Shown: positions 42,510-51,855, counted from the first letter of the stretch. The stretch: DNA of 61,094 nucleotides from Bordetella parapertussis (GCA_945870465.1 CAMBSS010000003.1:1-61094); one strand, 5' to 3'. Numbers and translations: made by a program. Notes: generated by a model not told the origin, from the sequence alone.

Positions 42510-44582
42510 TCATTTCACCCGCATGCCGGGACCGGCGCCGGCATCGGGCGACAGCAGGAAAATTCCCGGCGCTTCGCCCGAGGCGGCGAGTACCATGCCC
42601 TCGGACATGCCGAACTTCATTTTGCGCGGCGCGAGATTGGCGACGACGACCGTCAGCTTGCCGACGAGTGCGGCGGGGTCGTACGCCGACTTGATGCCGG
42701 CGAATACCTGGCGCGTGCCGAGTTCGCCGACGTCGAGCGTCAGCTTTAGAAGTTTGTCGGCGCCTTCGACGTGCTCCGCATGCGAAATTTTGGCGATGCG
42801 CAAATCGACTTTGGTGAAATCGTCGATTGTGATGACGCCATCGCCTGCGGCAGCGGGCGGGGGCGTCACGCCGGACTTCGCGGGTGTGGCGGGATGAGGG
42901 GTGGAGGCTGTCACTTTCGGAGTTTCCTTTTCGATTTCGAACAGCGCGTCGAGTTGTTTTTCTTCGACGCGGGTCATGAGATGTTTGTATTCGTTGATGC
43001 GATGTCCGTCCGCAAGCAATGTGGAGGCATCGCTCCATTGAAGAGAGTTGATGTTCAGGAACCCTTCGACATTGCGGGCCAATTCCGGCATCACGGGTTT
43101 CAGGTAAAGAGTCAACAGCCTGAAAGCGTTGATCGCCTGCGAACATATCTGGTGCAGTGCTTGTTTTTGCCCGGGGTCCTTCGCGATTTCCCACGGCTTC
43201 GCATCGTTGACGAACTGGTTGACCTGGTCGGCTAACGACATGATCGTGCGCAGCGCATGACCGAATTCCCGATCGTTATAAGCAGTCTGGATCTGGCCGG
43301 CGTGTTTTTGCAAGTTCGCGACGGAGGCGTGCGCAGGCCCGGCAGTCAATTTGCAGTCGAACTTTTTTAGAAAACCCGCGCACCGGCTGGCAATATTGAT
43401 GTACTTTCCGACGAGATCACTATTCACGCGGGCCATGAAATCGTCGGGATTGAAATCGATGTCCTCGACGCTCGCATTGAGCTTGGCCGCGATGTAATAG
43501 CGCAGCCATTCGGGATTCATCCCGACATCGAGATAGCGCAGCGGTGAAATCCCTGTGCCGCGGCTCTTGGACATCTTCTCGCCCGACACCGTGATAAAGC
43601 CATGCACGTTGATCTGGTCCGGGTCCTTGTAGGGCTTGCCGGCGAAGTGCAGCATTGCGGGCCAGAACAGGGTGTGGAAATAGATAATGTCTTTGCCGAT
43701 GAAGTGAATCTGCTCGGACTTCGGATCGGCGAGAAATTTTTCGAAATCCATGCCCTTCTTCGCGCAGTAATTCTTGAAGCTCGCGAGATAGCCAACAGGG
43801 GCGTCGAGCCAGACATAGAAATATTTGCCGGGTGCGTCGGGAATCGGGATGCCGAAATAGGGCGCGTCGCGCGAAATGTCCCAGTCGCCGAGCGCTTTGT
43901 CGCCTATGCCTTCGAGCCACTCTTTAGCCTTGTTCGCGACTTGCGGTTGCAGTCGGCCGGGTTTGTCGAGCCATTGCTTGATGAAATCGACGCACTTCTG
44001 GTCGGACAATTTGAAAAAGTAGTGCACCGACGTTTTCATCACCGGCGTTGCGCCGGACAGCGTCGAATACGGATTTTTCAGATCGGTTGGCGCGTAAACA
44101 GAACCGCAGACTTCGCAGGCGTCGCCGTATTGGTCCTTCGCGCCGCATTTCGGGCATTCGCCCTTAATGTAACGGTCGGCGAGGAACATGTTCTTGACCG
44201 GGTCGTAAAACTGCTCGATCGGCTTAGAATAGATGAGGCCCGCCGCTTTGAGCTTGCGGTAGATGTCCTGCGACATCTCGGTATTTTCCGGCGAATGGGT
44301 CGAGTGCCAGTTATCGAAGGCTATATGAAAGCCATCGAGGTATTTCTTGCGCTCGGAACCGATGCGCGTAACGAGCTGCTCGGGCGTGATGCCTTCGGCT
44401 TCGGCCTTGAGCATGATGGGCGCGCCGTGCGCGTCGTCGGCGCACACGAAATGTACTTCGTTGCCCTGCATGCGCTGGAACCGCACCCAGATATCGGCCT
44501 GGATGTACTCCATGATGTGGCCGATATGGAACGATCCGTTCGCGTACGGCAACGCGGTGGTGACAAACAGTTTGCGCGTCAT
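42510..44582 (-). CDS. metG: Methionyl-tRNA synthetase
   Basis: From the ATG at 44582 the product is 690 residues, the normal length with the C-terminal tRNA-binding domain. HIGH is at 19-22, the zinc knuckle [18 protein letters not shown] lies near residue 145, and KMSKS follows near 330. The C-terminal EMAP-like domain contains [28 protein letters not shown] precedes the ATG. The ATG overlaps the TGA of the 33-codon upstream ORF, which begins with a diverged copy of this gene's own start. It is divergent from apbC, a typical betaproteobacterial arrangement. Confidence 0.96.
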   Translation of the reverse strand: MTRKLFVTTALPYANGSFHIGHIMEYIQADIWVRFQRMQGNEVHFVCADDAHGAPIMLKAEAEGITPEQLVTRIGSERKKYLDGFHIAFDNWHSTHSPENTEMSQDIYRKLKAAGLIYSKPIEQFYDPVKNMFLADRYIKGECPKCGAKDQYGDACEVCGSVYAPTDLKNPYSTLSGATPVMKTSVHYFFKLSDQKCVDFIKQWLDKPGRLQPQVANKAKEWLEGIGDKALGDWDISRDAPYFGIPIPDAPGKYFYVWLDAPVGYLASFKNYCAKKGMDFEKFLADPKSEQIHFIGKDIIYFHTLFWPAMLHFAGKPYKDPDQINVHGFITVSGEKMSKSRGTGISPLRYLDVGMNPEWLRYYIAAKLNASVEDIDFNPDDFMARVNSDLVGKYINIASRCAGFLKKFDCKLTAGPAHASVANLQKHAGQIQTAYNDREFGHALRTIMSLADQVNQFVNDAKPWEIAKDPGQKQALHQICSQAINAFRLLTLYLKPVMPELARNVEGFLNINSLQWSDASTLLADGHRINEYKHLMTRVEEKQLDALFEIEKETPKVTASTPHPATPAKSGVTPPPAAAGDGVITIDDFTKVDLRIAKISHAEHVEGADKLLKLTLDVGELGTRQVFAGIKSAYDPAALVGKLTVVVANLAPRKMKFGMSEGMVLAASGEAPGIFLLSPDAGAGPGMRVK

Positions 44583-44680
44583 CGTGCGCTCCCCCTGTTC
44601 GTAGCGGGAACGTACGCTAATGTAACGCTGCCGTTCGTAAAATACGGCAGGGCGGTGGTGGCGAAGATCTTGCGGGTCAT
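44579..44680 (-). CDS. metG upstream ORF, a diverged copy of the metG 5' end
   Basis: ATG at 44680 opens 33 codons beginning [13 protein letters not shown], against [13 protein letters not shown] in metG itself, then FTNGS against ANGS. After about 18 codons the similarity fades, and the frame ends in TGA at 44581-44579, overlapping the metG ATG as ATGA. Most differences between the two copies are at third codon positions, so this copy came from a sequence that had been under protein-level selection. The ribosome-binding site upstream of 44680 is weak. It may be a translated leader coupled to metG, or a relic left when metG was replaced by a homologue. Confidence 0.6.
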   Translation of the reverse strand: MTRKIFATTALPYFTNGSVTLAYVPATNRGSAR

Positions 44681-44682
44681 GT

Positions 44683-44816
44683 GCGGGGTAGCCGGGATAA
44701 GCCTTGAATTGTAACAAACCCCCTCTCGATTTCAGGGTTTTAGGGTGGTTTCGTTAGGCTTTCGGGGTGTAATTGTTTAGAATTCCGCCCTCACCGCTCA
44801 ATATCCGGGACCACCC
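44683..44816. promoter_or_regulatory. metG/apbC divergent promoter region
   Basis: On the plus strand TAGAAT at 44778-44783, with TTAGGC 18 bp upstream, is a modest candidate promoter for apbC, giving a leader of about 30 nt. The metG promoter must lie in the same 130 bp; no clear boxes were seen for it. Confidence 0.4.
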
Positions 44817-45905
44817 ATGGCAATCACCGAACAGCAAGTCCAGGCCGCGCTCAAGGAACTGACCGATCCCAACACGGGCAAAGACTACGTGACGGGCAAG
44901 GAAGCGAAGAACATCAAGATCGACGGCGACAACGTGTCGCTCGATATCCTGCTGGGCTACCCGGCGAGGACCCAGATCGAGCCGATCCGCAAGCAGGTCG
45001 TCGCCAAGCTGAAGACCATCCCGGGCATGGGCAGCGTGACCGCGAATGTGACGATGAAAATCGTTTCACATGCGGTGCAGCGCGGCGTCAAGCTGGTTCC
45101 GGGCGTCAAGAACATCATTGCGGTCGCCTCGGGCAAGGGCGGCGTCGGCAAAAGCACGACGGCCGTCAATCTGGCACTGGCGCTCGCCGCCGAAGGAGTG
45201 AGCGTCGGCATGCTGGACGCGGACATCTACGGCCCGTCGCAGCCGACCATGCTCGGCATTACCGGGCGGCCGGAATCGAAGGACGGCAAGCGCCTCGAGC
45301 CGATGGAAGGGCACGGCATACAGGCCATGTCGATCGGCTTCCTGATCGACGTCGAGACGCCGATGGTGTGGCGCGGCCCGATGGTCACACAGGCGCTCGA
45401 GCAACTGCTGAACGAAACCAACTGGCGCGACATCGATTACCTGGTGGTCGATCTGCCGCCCGGCACCGGCGACATCCAGTTGACGCTGGCCCAGCGCGTG
45501 CCAGTCACCGGCGCGGTCATCGTCACCACTCCCCAGGACATCGCGCTGATGGATGCCCGCAAGGGACTCAAGATGTTCGAAAAGGTCAATATTCCCATCC
45601 TCGGCGTGGTCGAGAACATGAGCCTGCATATCTGCTCCAAGTGCGGCCATGCGGAGAACATTTTCGGCAGCGGCGGCGGCGACCGCATGAGCAAGGACTA
45701 TGGCATCGACTTGCTGGGCTCCCTGCCGCTCGATATCCGTATCCGCGAACAGGCCGATTCGGGCAAACCCACGGTGGTCGCCGACCCCGACGGGCAGGTG
45801 GCCGAGATTTACCGCCAGATCGCGCGCAAGGTCGCCGTCAAAATCGCCGAGAAGCAGCAGGACCACTCGGCGGCGTTCCCCAAAATCGTCGTTCAAAATA
45901 CGTAA
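44817..45905 (+). CDS. apbC: Fe-S cluster carrier ATPase Mrp/ApbC
   Basis: The 362-residue protein has an N-terminal MIP18-like domain (about 1-85), the P-loop GKGGVGKST at 106-114 and the bridging cysteines CSKC near residue 273 that hold the [4Fe-4S] cluster between two subunits. It delivers Fe-S clusters to apo-enzymes. The gene order metG / apbC-dcd-decarboxylase is conserved in many betaproteobacteria. Its stop codon is the first part of element K. Confidence 0.95.
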   Translation: MAITEQQVQAALKELTDPNTGKDYVTGKEAKNIKIDGDNVSLDILLGYPARTQIEPIRKQVVAKLKTIPGMGSVTANVTMKIVSHAVQRGVKLVPGVKNIIAVASGKGGVGKSTTAVNLALALAAEGVSVGMLDADIYGPSQPTMLGITGRPESKDGKRLEPMEGHGIQAMSIGFLIDVETPMVWRGPMVTQALEQLLNETNWRDIDYLVVDLPPGTGDIQLTLAQRVPVTGAVIVTTPQDIALMDARKGLKMFEKVNIPILGVVENMSLHICSKCGHAENIFGSGGGDRMSKDYGIDLLGSLPLDIRIREQADSGKPTVVADPDGQVAEIYRQIARKVAVKIAEKQQDHSAAFPKIVVQNT

Positions 45906-45984
45906 GGTGTAAGGAGTGAGGCGGGAGGTGTAAAATCCCGCCGAACCATGAAAACGCCTCACTCCTCGCGCCTCTCGTCCCTCG
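45904..45984. repeat. Tandem-unit hairpin element K, abutting the dcd start
   Basis: Purine arm 45904-45930 (AAGGTGTAAGGAGTGAGG, CGGGAGGTG). Pyrimidine arm 45955-45984 (CGCCTCACTCCTCGCG, CCTCTCGTCCCTCG). A nested stem GCGGGA/TCCCGC also forms. The pyrimidine arm touches the dcd ATG, leaving no purine-rich ribosome-binding site. Confidence 0.8.
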
Positions 45985-46557
45985 ATGAGCATTAAATCCG
46001 ACCGCTGGATACGGCGCATGGCGCAAGAGCACGGCATGATCGCGCCGTTCGAACCCAATCAGGTCAAAGAGGTCAACGGCCAGCGCATCGTGTCGTACGG
46101 CACCTCGAGCTACGGCTACGACATCCGCTGCTCTGACGAATTCAAGCTGTTCACCAACATCAATAGCACGATCGTTGATCCGAAGAACTTCAACGACAAG
46201 TCGTTCGTCGATATCAAGGCCGAATCGTGCGTGATCCCGCCGAATTCGTTTGCGCTTGCACGCACCGTCGAATATTTCCGTATTCCGCGCAACGTGCTGA
46301 CGATCTGCCTGGGTAAATCCACTTACGCGCGCTGCGGCATCATCGTCAACGTCACGCCGTTCGAACCGGAATGGGAAGGTTATGTGACGCTGGAGTTTTC
46401 GAACACGACGCCGCTGCCCGCCAAGATTTACGCCAACGAAGGGATCGCCCAGGTGATTTTCCTGGAATCCGATCCCGATGACGTCTGCGAGACTTCGTAC
46501 AAGGACCGCGGCGGCAAGTACCAGGGCCAGCAGGGCGTTACCCTGCCTAAAATCTAG
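45985..46557 (+). CDS. dcd: dCTP deaminase
   Basis: The 190-residue trimeric dUTPase-fold enzyme contains SYGYDIR, the HAxx-equivalent segment [18 protein letters not shown], and [18 protein letters not shown] with the catalytic Glu, then [20 protein letters not shown]. It converts dCTP to dUTP on the route to dTMP. Length is normal (about 188). The start ATG at 45985 agrees with family N-termini ([13 protein letters not shown]) but has no Shine-Dalgarno because element K occupies that position. Confidence 0.96.
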   Translation: MSIKSDRWIRRMAQEHGMIAPFEPNQVKEVNGQRIVSYGTSSYGYDIRCSDEFKLFTNINSTIVDPKNFNDKSFVDIKAESCVIPPNSFALARTVEYFRIPRNVLTICLGKSTYARCGIIVNVTPFEPEWEGYVTLEFSNTTPLPAKIYANEGIAQVIFLESDPDDVCETSYKDRGGKYQGQQGVTLPKI

Positions 46558-46635
46558 CGCGCGTGAACCAGTTTTATCCTGCCGATGCCGCCGGCCTCTG
46601 TGCCGTGCGGCTGCCGCCATTCTAGGGAGTACGGC

Positions 46636-48894
46636 ATGAAATTTCATTTTCCGGTCATCGTCATCGACGAGGATTTTCGCTCCGAGAACGCGAGCGGGCT
46701 CGGCATACGCGCGCTCGCCAAGGCGATCGAAGACGAGGGCATCGAAGTCATCGGTGTGACGACTTACAACGATCTTTCGCAGTTCGCACAGCAACAGTCG
46801 CGCGCCTCCGCGTTTATCCTGTCGATCGACGACGAGGAATTCACGCCGGGGCCCGAGATCGACCAGGCGGTGCTGAATCTGCGCGCTTTCATCGAAGAGA
46901 TCCGTTTCCGCAACTCGGAGATCCCGATCTACCTCTACGGCGAAACCAAGACTTCGCGGCACATCCCCAACGACATCCTGCGCGAGCTGCACGGTTTCAT
47001 TCACATGTTCGAGGACACGCCGGAGTTCGTCGCCCGCCATATCATCCGCGAGACGCGTACTTATCTCGACGGCCTGGCGCCGCCGTTCTTCCGCGCGCTC
47101 ACCGATTACGCGCAGGACGGTTCCTACTCGTGGCATTGCCCGGGACATTCGGGCGGCGTGGCCTTTCTCAAGAGCCCGGTCGGCCAGATGTTTCACCAGT
47201 TTTTCGGCGAGAACATGCTGCGCGCCGACGTGTGCAACGCGGTCGATGAACTCGGGCAGTTGCTCGATCACTCCGGGCCGGTCGCGGCGTCCGAGCGCAA
47301 CGCGGCGCGCATATTCAACTGCGACCACCTGTATTTCGTCACCAACGGCACCTCTACTTCCAACAAGATGGTGTGGCATTCGACGGTGGCGCCCGGTGAC
47401 GTCGTTATCGTCGACCGCAACTGTCATGTGTCGATTTTGCACGCCATCACGATGACCGGTGCGATTCCCGTGTTCCTGATGCCGACGCGCAATCACTTCG
47501 GCATCATCGGCCCGATTCCGCTCGAGGAATTCCGCTGGGAAAACATCGAGAAAAAAATCAAGGCCCATCCGTTCGCGCGGGAAGTGAATACCAAGCCGCG
47601 CGTGCTTACTCTCACGCAAAGCACTTATGACGGGGTGGTCTACAACGTCGACACCATCAAGGAGATGCTCGACGGCAAGGTTGATACGCTGCACTTCGAT
47701 GAGGCGTGGCTGCCGCACGCAACGTTCCATGATTTCTACCGCGGCATGCATGCGATCGGCCAGAATCGGCCGCGCTGCAAGGAGTCGGTGATTTTCTCGA
47801 CGCAGTCGACCCACAAGATGTTGGCGGGTCTCTCGCAGGCATCGCAAATCCTGGTGCAGGACAGCGACACGCGCAAGCTCGACCGCCACAGTTTCAACGA
47901 GGCTTACCTGATGCACACCTCGACTTCGCCGCAGTACGCGATCATCGCGTCGTGCGACGTCGCCGCGGCAATGATGGAGCCGCCGGGCGGCAATGCACTG
48001 GTCGAGGAGTCGATACTCGAAGCCATCGATTTCCGGCGCGCGATGCGCAAGATCGACGACGAGTTCGGCGATTCGTGGTGGTTCAAGGTGTGGGGGCCGG
48101 AGCAACTGGTCGAAGAAGGCATCGGCAGCCGCGACGACTGGATACTGAAATCCAACGACCGCTGGCACGGCTTTGGCGATCTCGCGTCCGGCTTCAATAT
48201 GCTCGATCCGATCAAGGCGACCGTCATTACGCCGGGGCTGGATGTGTCGGGCGCGTTCTCCAATCCCGGCATGCCCGCGGCAGTGGTCACCAAATACCTT
48301 GCCGAACACGGCATCATCGTCGAGAAGACCGGCCTGTATTCGTTCTTCATCATGTTCACGATCGGCATTACCAAGGGCCGCTGGAATTCGCTGGTCACCG
48401 AGCTGCAGCAGTTCAAGGACGATTACGACAACAACCGGCCGCTGTGGCGCATCCTGCCGGAGTTCGTGGGCAAGTATCCGCAATACGAGAAGGTGGGATT
48501 GCGCGACCTGTGCACGCAGATTCACGGCGTCTACAAGGCGAACGATATCGCGCGGCTGACGACGGAAATGTATTTGTCCAACATGGAGCCCGCGATGCGG
48601 CCGGGCGACGCGTGGGCGCGGCTCGCGCACCGTGAAATCGACCGCGTGGAGATCGACCAGCTCGAAGGCCGCATTACCAGCGTACTGCTCACGCCATATC
48701 CGCCGGGCATACCGTTGCTGATTCCCGGCGAGCGTTTCAACGCGACCATCGTGCGTTATCTCAAGTTCGCGAAGTCGTTCAACCAGAAATTTCCGGGATT
48801 CGATACCGACATTCACGGCCTGGTCGCGGACGAGACCAGCCGGCGTTCAAGGTACTACGTCGATTGCGTTTCGCTGAAGGCGTCCGGCGGATAG
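46636..48894 (+). CDS. Arginine/lysine/ornithine decarboxylase (fold-I PLP)
   Basis: From the ATG at 46636 the product is 752 residues. The N-terminal response-regulator-like wing domain begins MKFHFPVIVIDEDF. The PLP domain has the Schiff-base Lys in STHKMLAG, and a C-terminal domain follows. AGGGAG precedes the ATG. Substrate choice among arginine, lysine and ornithine cannot be read from motifs alone. It forms polyamine precursors or consumes protons in acid stress. It lies 78 bp after dcd on the same strand. Confidence 0.93.
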   Translation: MKFHFPVIVIDEDFRSENASGLGIRALAKAIEDEGIEVIGVTTYNDLSQFAQQQSRASAFILSIDDEEFTPGPEIDQAVLNLRAFIEEIRFRNSEIPIYLYGETKTSRHIPNDILRELHGFIHMFEDTPEFVARHIIRETRTYLDGLAPPFFRALTDYAQDGSYSWHCPGHSGGVAFLKSPVGQMFHQFFGENMLRADVCNAVDELGQLLDHSGPVAASERNAARIFNCDHLYFVTNGTSTSNKMVWHSTVAPGDVVIVDRNCHVSILHAITMTGAIPVFLMPTRNHFGIIGPIPLEEFRWENIEKKIKAHPFAREVNTKPRVLTLTQSTYDGVVYNVDTIKEMLDGKVDTLHFDEAWLPHATFHDFYRGMHAIGQNRPRCKESVIFSTQSTHKMLAGLSQASQILVQDSDTRKLDRHSFNEAYLMHTSTSPQYAIIASCDVAAAMMEPPGGNALVEESILEAIDFRRAMRKIDDEFGDSWWFKVWGPEQLVEEGIGSRDDWILKSNDRWHGFGDLASGFNMLDPIKATVITPGLDVSGAFSNPGMPAAVVTKYLAEHGIIVEKTGLYSFFIMFTIGITKGRWNSLVTELQQFKDDYDNNRPLWRILPEFVGKYPQYEKVGLRDLCTQIHGVYKANDIARLTTEMYLSNMEPAMRPGDAWARLAHREIDRVEIDQLEGRITSVLLTPYPPGIPLLIPGERFNATIVRYLKFAKSFNQKFPGFDTDIHGLVADETSRRSRYYVDCVSLKASGG

Positions 48895-48906
48895 CCGGAA
48901 CGGCTC

Positions 48907-49581
48907 TTATTTCCGGATCTTCTTGTTCTTCTCCATCCAGTCCTTGACGTAGCCTGCGGCTTCCCTGATCTGGTCGCTGGACATTTCCGCTGCGACTTTC
49001 TTCGTGGTGTCGGGCGCGGTGTCGTCGCCCAGTTGCGCGGCGATGCCGAGCCACTGATAGGCAAGGACGAGATTCTTCTCGACGCCTTTGCCGTCCCAAT
49101 ACATGCTGCCGAGATCGGCCTGCGCCTGGAGGTGGCCGCGCGCCGCGGCTTCCTTGCGCAGGCGGGCGGATTCGGCGAGGTTTTGCGGAATTCCGTCGCC
49201 GCGGAAATAAATCGTGCTCAAACTGTACTGCGCGCCGGGATCGCGTTGCGCCGCCGCCAGATTCAGCCACTTGAGTGCGAGCTTCAGGTTTTTCTCGACG
49301 CCGTAGCCGCGCGCATATATCAGGCCCAGCGAAGTCTGCGCGCGCACGTCGCCCTGCTTGGCGAGTTTTTCGTACCACTGCGCCGCCAGCTTGAAATCCT
49401 GTTCTACACCGTCTCTGCCCAGGTAATAGGCTTCGGCAATCTGGCGCGTTGCCGTCTTGTCGCCGGCATCAGCGCGTATCTTCAAATCGTTAAGCGAAAT
49501 GTTGTTGTCCTGGGCAACGCCCGCGCCGGTAGCGAGCGTTAGTGCAAGGAACGTAATGGCGATGGCCGGATGATTGCGCAT
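48907..49581 (-). CDS. Sel1-like repeat exported protein
   Basis: From the ATG at 49581 the product is 224 residues, with a signal peptide (RNHPAIAITFLALTLATGAG). About four Sel1-like repeats follow (for example AAQWYEKLAKQGDVRAQTSL, LALKWLNLAAAQRDPGAQYS), ending in a charged helix. A GTG at 49590 overlaps the folA stop and is an alternative start. Such proteins usually act as protein-interaction scaffolds in the envelope. It is last in the thyA-folA-sel1 run. Confidence 0.87.
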   Translation of the reverse strand: MRNHPAIAITFLALTLATGAGVAQDNNISLNDLKIRADAGDKTATRQIAEAYYLGRDGVEQDFKLAAQWYEKLAKQGDVRAQTSLGLIYARGYGVEKNLKLALKWLNLAAAQRDPGAQYSLSTIYFRGDGIPQNLAESARLRKEAAARGHLQAQADLGSMYWDGKGVEKNLVLAYQWLGIAAQLGDDTAPDTTKKVAAEMSSDQIREAAGYVKDWMEKNKKIRK

Positions 49582-49586
49582 GAATA

Positions 49587-50147
49587 TCACGCCACGCGGT
49601 CCAGTACCGTCAGTTTATAGCTGTAGGGGTTCTTGTCATCGGCGGCATATGCCGTGACCGCGCCCGCCTGCCATTGCTGCATGTCAATTTCCGGCATATA
49701 GGTATCGCCCGCGACTTCTGCGTCGACTTCGGTCAGGTAAATGCGGTCGGCCTGCGGCAGCGCAGCGGCGTACAGCTGGGCGCCGCCGATGACGAATATC
49801 TCGTCATCGCTGCCGCACGCTGCGATGGCGCCGGCCAGCGTCGGCGTGACGATGGCGCCCGCGACCTTGTAATCAGGCTGCCGCGTCACGATCACGGTAG
49901 TGCGCCCCGGTAACAGCCTTGCGATGGATTCCCACGTGTTGCGCCCCATGACGATGTGGTGTCCCATGGTGATTGTTTTGAACATTTTTAGTTCGCCGGG
50001 CAGGTGCCACGGGATCGCTTTATTCGCGCCAATGACGCGATTTCTGGCCATCGCTGCGATAAGCGAGAGACGCGGGGGGGGAGACGATAGGCGGGGATTA
50101 GAGCCTTCTGCCGCCTCTCGCCTCTCGCCTCTCGCCTCTCCGGTCAT
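49587..50147 (-). CDS. folA: Dihydrofolate reductase with repeat-derived N-terminal extension
   Basis: The DHFR domain begins [20 protein letters not shown] and carries the catalytic acid region [10 protein letters not shown] and GRNTWESI; it reduces dihydrofolate with NADPH. The normal start methionine just before SLIAA is missing. The first in-frame ATG upstream is at 50147, overlapping the thyA stop as ATGA. It adds about 27 residues ([15 protein letters not shown] and on) that are simply element L translated, including a C8 run on the coding strand. The other choice, the ATG at residue 33, would delete the first beta strand. The start at 50147 is therefore favoured. Confidence 0.88.
   Translation of the reverse strand: MTGEARGERREAAEGSNPRLSSPPPRLSLIAAMARNRVIGANKAIPWHLPGELKMFKTITMGHHIVMGRNTWESIARLLPGRTTVIVTRQPDYKVAGAIVTPTLAGAIAACGSDDEIFVIGGAQLYAAALPQADRIYLTEVDAEVAGDTYMPEIDMQQWQAGAVTAYAADDKNPYSYKLTVLDRVA
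50062..50141. repeat. Tandem-unit hairpin element L, inside folA
   Basis: Pyrimidine arm 50109-50141 is the 7-bp unit GCCTCTC in four or more exact copies. Purine arm 50062-50094 is GCGAGAGACGC, a G8 run (50074-50081) and GAGACGATAGGCGGGG. The element lies within the folA reading frame, directly after the thyA stop. Confidence 0.85.
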
Positions 50148-50938
50148 ACAGCGACAGGCGCCTTGATGGCGGGATGCGGGTCGTAGTTTTCAAGCGTGAA
50201 ATCCGCATACGTGAAGTCGAACAGGTTCTTGACCGCGGGATTGAGCCGCATCGTCGGAAGCTTGCGTGGTTGACGGGATAGTTGCTCGCGCGTCTGTTCC
50301 AGATGGTTCGTGTAGAGATGCGTGTCGCCGAAGGTATGCACGAAATCGCCGAGCTTAAGTCCGCAGACCTGCGCGATCATCATTGTCAGCAGCGCGTAGG
50401 AGGCGATGTTGAACGGCACGCCGAGAAAAATGTCTGCGCTGCGCTGATAGAGCTGGCACGAAAGCTTGCCGTTGGCGACGTAGAACTGGAAAAACGCGTG
50501 GCACGGCATCAGCGCCATCTTGTCGAGATCGGCCACGTTCCATGCCGATACGATCATGCGGCGCGAGTCGGGATTTTTCCGTAGCTGCTCCAGCACCTGG
50601 CTGATCTGGTCGATGTGGCTGCCGTCGGGCGCCGGCCACGAGCGCCACTGGTAGCCGTAGACGGGGCCGAGGTTGCCCTGAACGTCCGCCCATTCGTCCC
50701 AGATGCCGACGCCGTTGTCTTTCAGATACTTGATATTGGTGTCGCCTTTCAGGAACCACAGCAGTTCGTGAATGATCGACTTCAGGTGCACCTTCTTGGT
50801 CGTCAGCAGCGGGAAGCCCGCGTTGAGATCGAAGCGCAATTGCGCGCCGAACACCGAGAGGGTGCCGGTGCCGGTGCGGTCGTTCTTCTTGGCGCCGTTC
50901 GTCAGCACGTGCTGCATGAGGTCGAGATAGGGGCGCAT
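50144..50938 (-). CDS. thyA: Thymidylate synthase
   Basis: At 264 residues it is the same length as E. coli ThyA. The catalytic Cys146 lies in [12 protein letters not shown], and [13 protein letters not shown] and the folate-binding C-terminus are present (the last residues are PVAV rather than the usual PVAI). It methylates dUMP to dTMP with methylene-tetrahydrofolate, generating the dihydrofolate that FolA recycles. Its stop overlaps the folA ATG. A single repeat arm, not a Shine-Dalgarno, precedes its own ATG. Confidence 0.97.
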   Translation of the reverse strand: MRPYLDLMQHVLTNGAKKNDRTGTGTLSVFGAQLRFDLNAGFPLLTTKKVHLKSIIHELLWFLKGDTNIKYLKDNGVGIWDEWADVQGNLGPVYGYQWRSWPAPDGSHIDQISQVLEQLRKNPDSRRMIVSAWNVADLDKMALMPCHAFFQFYVANGKLSCQLYQRSADIFLGVPFNIASYALLTMMIAQVCGLKLGDFVHTFGDTHLYTNHLEQTREQLSRQPRKLPTMRLNPAVKNLFDFTYADFTLENYDPHPAIKAPVAV

Positions 50939-50940
50939 GG

Positions 50941-50965
50941 GCAGGATTCAGGACTCAGGATTCGG
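50941..50965. repeat. Single repeat arm M before thyA
   Basis: GCAGGATTCAGGACTCAGGA (and TTCGG after it) is three copies of a 7-8 bp CAGGATT/CAGGACT unit. No inverse partner is visible nearby. It looks like half of the tandem-unit hairpin elements. Confidence 0.6.
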
Positions 50966-50996
50966 CAAGTGCGGCGCGCTGTTCACGCTGATAATT

Positions 50997-51812
50997 TTAA
51001 TCGATATTGCTGCGGTAAGGTTTTTTGAGCATCCAGTTCACCATCGCTTCCACGGTTTCACGTTCTTTGCCAAGATACCCGTGCGCGCTGAGTGCCTCGC
51101 AGGGATCTGAACGCGCCGGATCGCCACCCTGGACCGTGATCAGGGGGAATTTCGCCACCAGCGACTGGGCGCCGCGATACGGTGTGACAAAGCAACCGTC
51201 GTCCGCATGATGCACGAACAGAATCAGCGCGCTCACGGCCGTGAAGTCAAAGCCGCTCAATCCCGGCCCCGAGCGCGCGGCGTTGAACAAGGTCGAGGTC
51301 AACACGACGCCGGCTATGCGGTCGGCGAGTGTCCGTCCCGCTGCGGCGGCCGAAATTGTGCCGCGGCTGGTGCCGACCAGAAATACCGGCGCACCGGCAT
51401 AGCGTTCTTTCAATTCGGCAAGCACCGCTGCGATATCGGCCGCGTGATTGTCGCCGAGGCGGAACCTGTCGTCCATGCCGGTTGCCTGATCTGACGGCGC
51501 ATCCATAACGGCTGTTGCGAGGCCGCCATCGACGAAAAAAATGCGCGAGCGCACCAGGAAATTCCCTTCGCGCAATTTTATCTGGCCGCCCTCGGTGCGC
51601 AGGCTGATATTGCCCGCCCCGCCGGGGAACAGGACGGCAACCGCAGATGGCGGATTCGACGGCGTGTCGAGCAGGAACGATTGCGTGACGCCATCGCGTG
51701 GCAGCAGTGTCACGAGTTCCTGCGCGGTCGCGAACACTGCCGGGAACAGCAGGGCGGCAATGATGCCGATGCCCGCGGTAGTTTTGAGTGCCGTTTCCCG
51801 GAACCTGTGCAT
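50997..51812 (-). CDS. Exported alpha/beta-hydrolase-like protein
   Basis: From the ATG at 51812 the product is 271 residues. A signal peptide (LKTTAGIGIIAALLFPAVFA) is followed by an alpha/beta fold with nucleophile elbow FLVGTSRGTISA and a likely acid/His pair in HHADDGC and the C-terminal region (LSAHGYLG). It would act in the periplasm; the substrate is unknown. It is divergent from the aminopeptidase gene (44 bp). Confidence 0.8.
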   Translation of the reverse strand: MHRFRETALKTTAGIGIIAALLFPAVFATAQELVTLLPRDGVTQSFLLDTPSNPPSAVAVLFPGGAGNISLRTEGGQIKLREGNFLVRSRIFFVDGGLATAVMDAPSDQATGMDDRFRLGDNHAADIAAVLAELKERYAGAPVFLVGTSRGTISAAAAGRTLADRIAGVVLTSTLFNAARSGPGLSGFDFTAVSALILFVHHADDGCFVTPYRGAQSLVAKFPLITVQGGDPARSDPCEALSAHGYLGKERETVEAMVNWMLKKPYRSNID

Positions 51813-51855
51813 GGAACGATTATAATTGGCGCGCTCACGTCCTTGACAGGAAATT

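Noticed and set aside
45838..48816. 992-codon open frame on the minus strand
   Set aside because: It is antisense to the full-length decarboxylase and dcd. Its composition (very rich in Arg, His, Val and Asp) is typical of a GC-rich shadow frame, with no recognisable domain.
50062..50141. Possible CRISPR array in the GCCTCTC repeats
   Set aside because: Units are 7 bp with no unique spacers and the arms are inverted; no cas genes are near.
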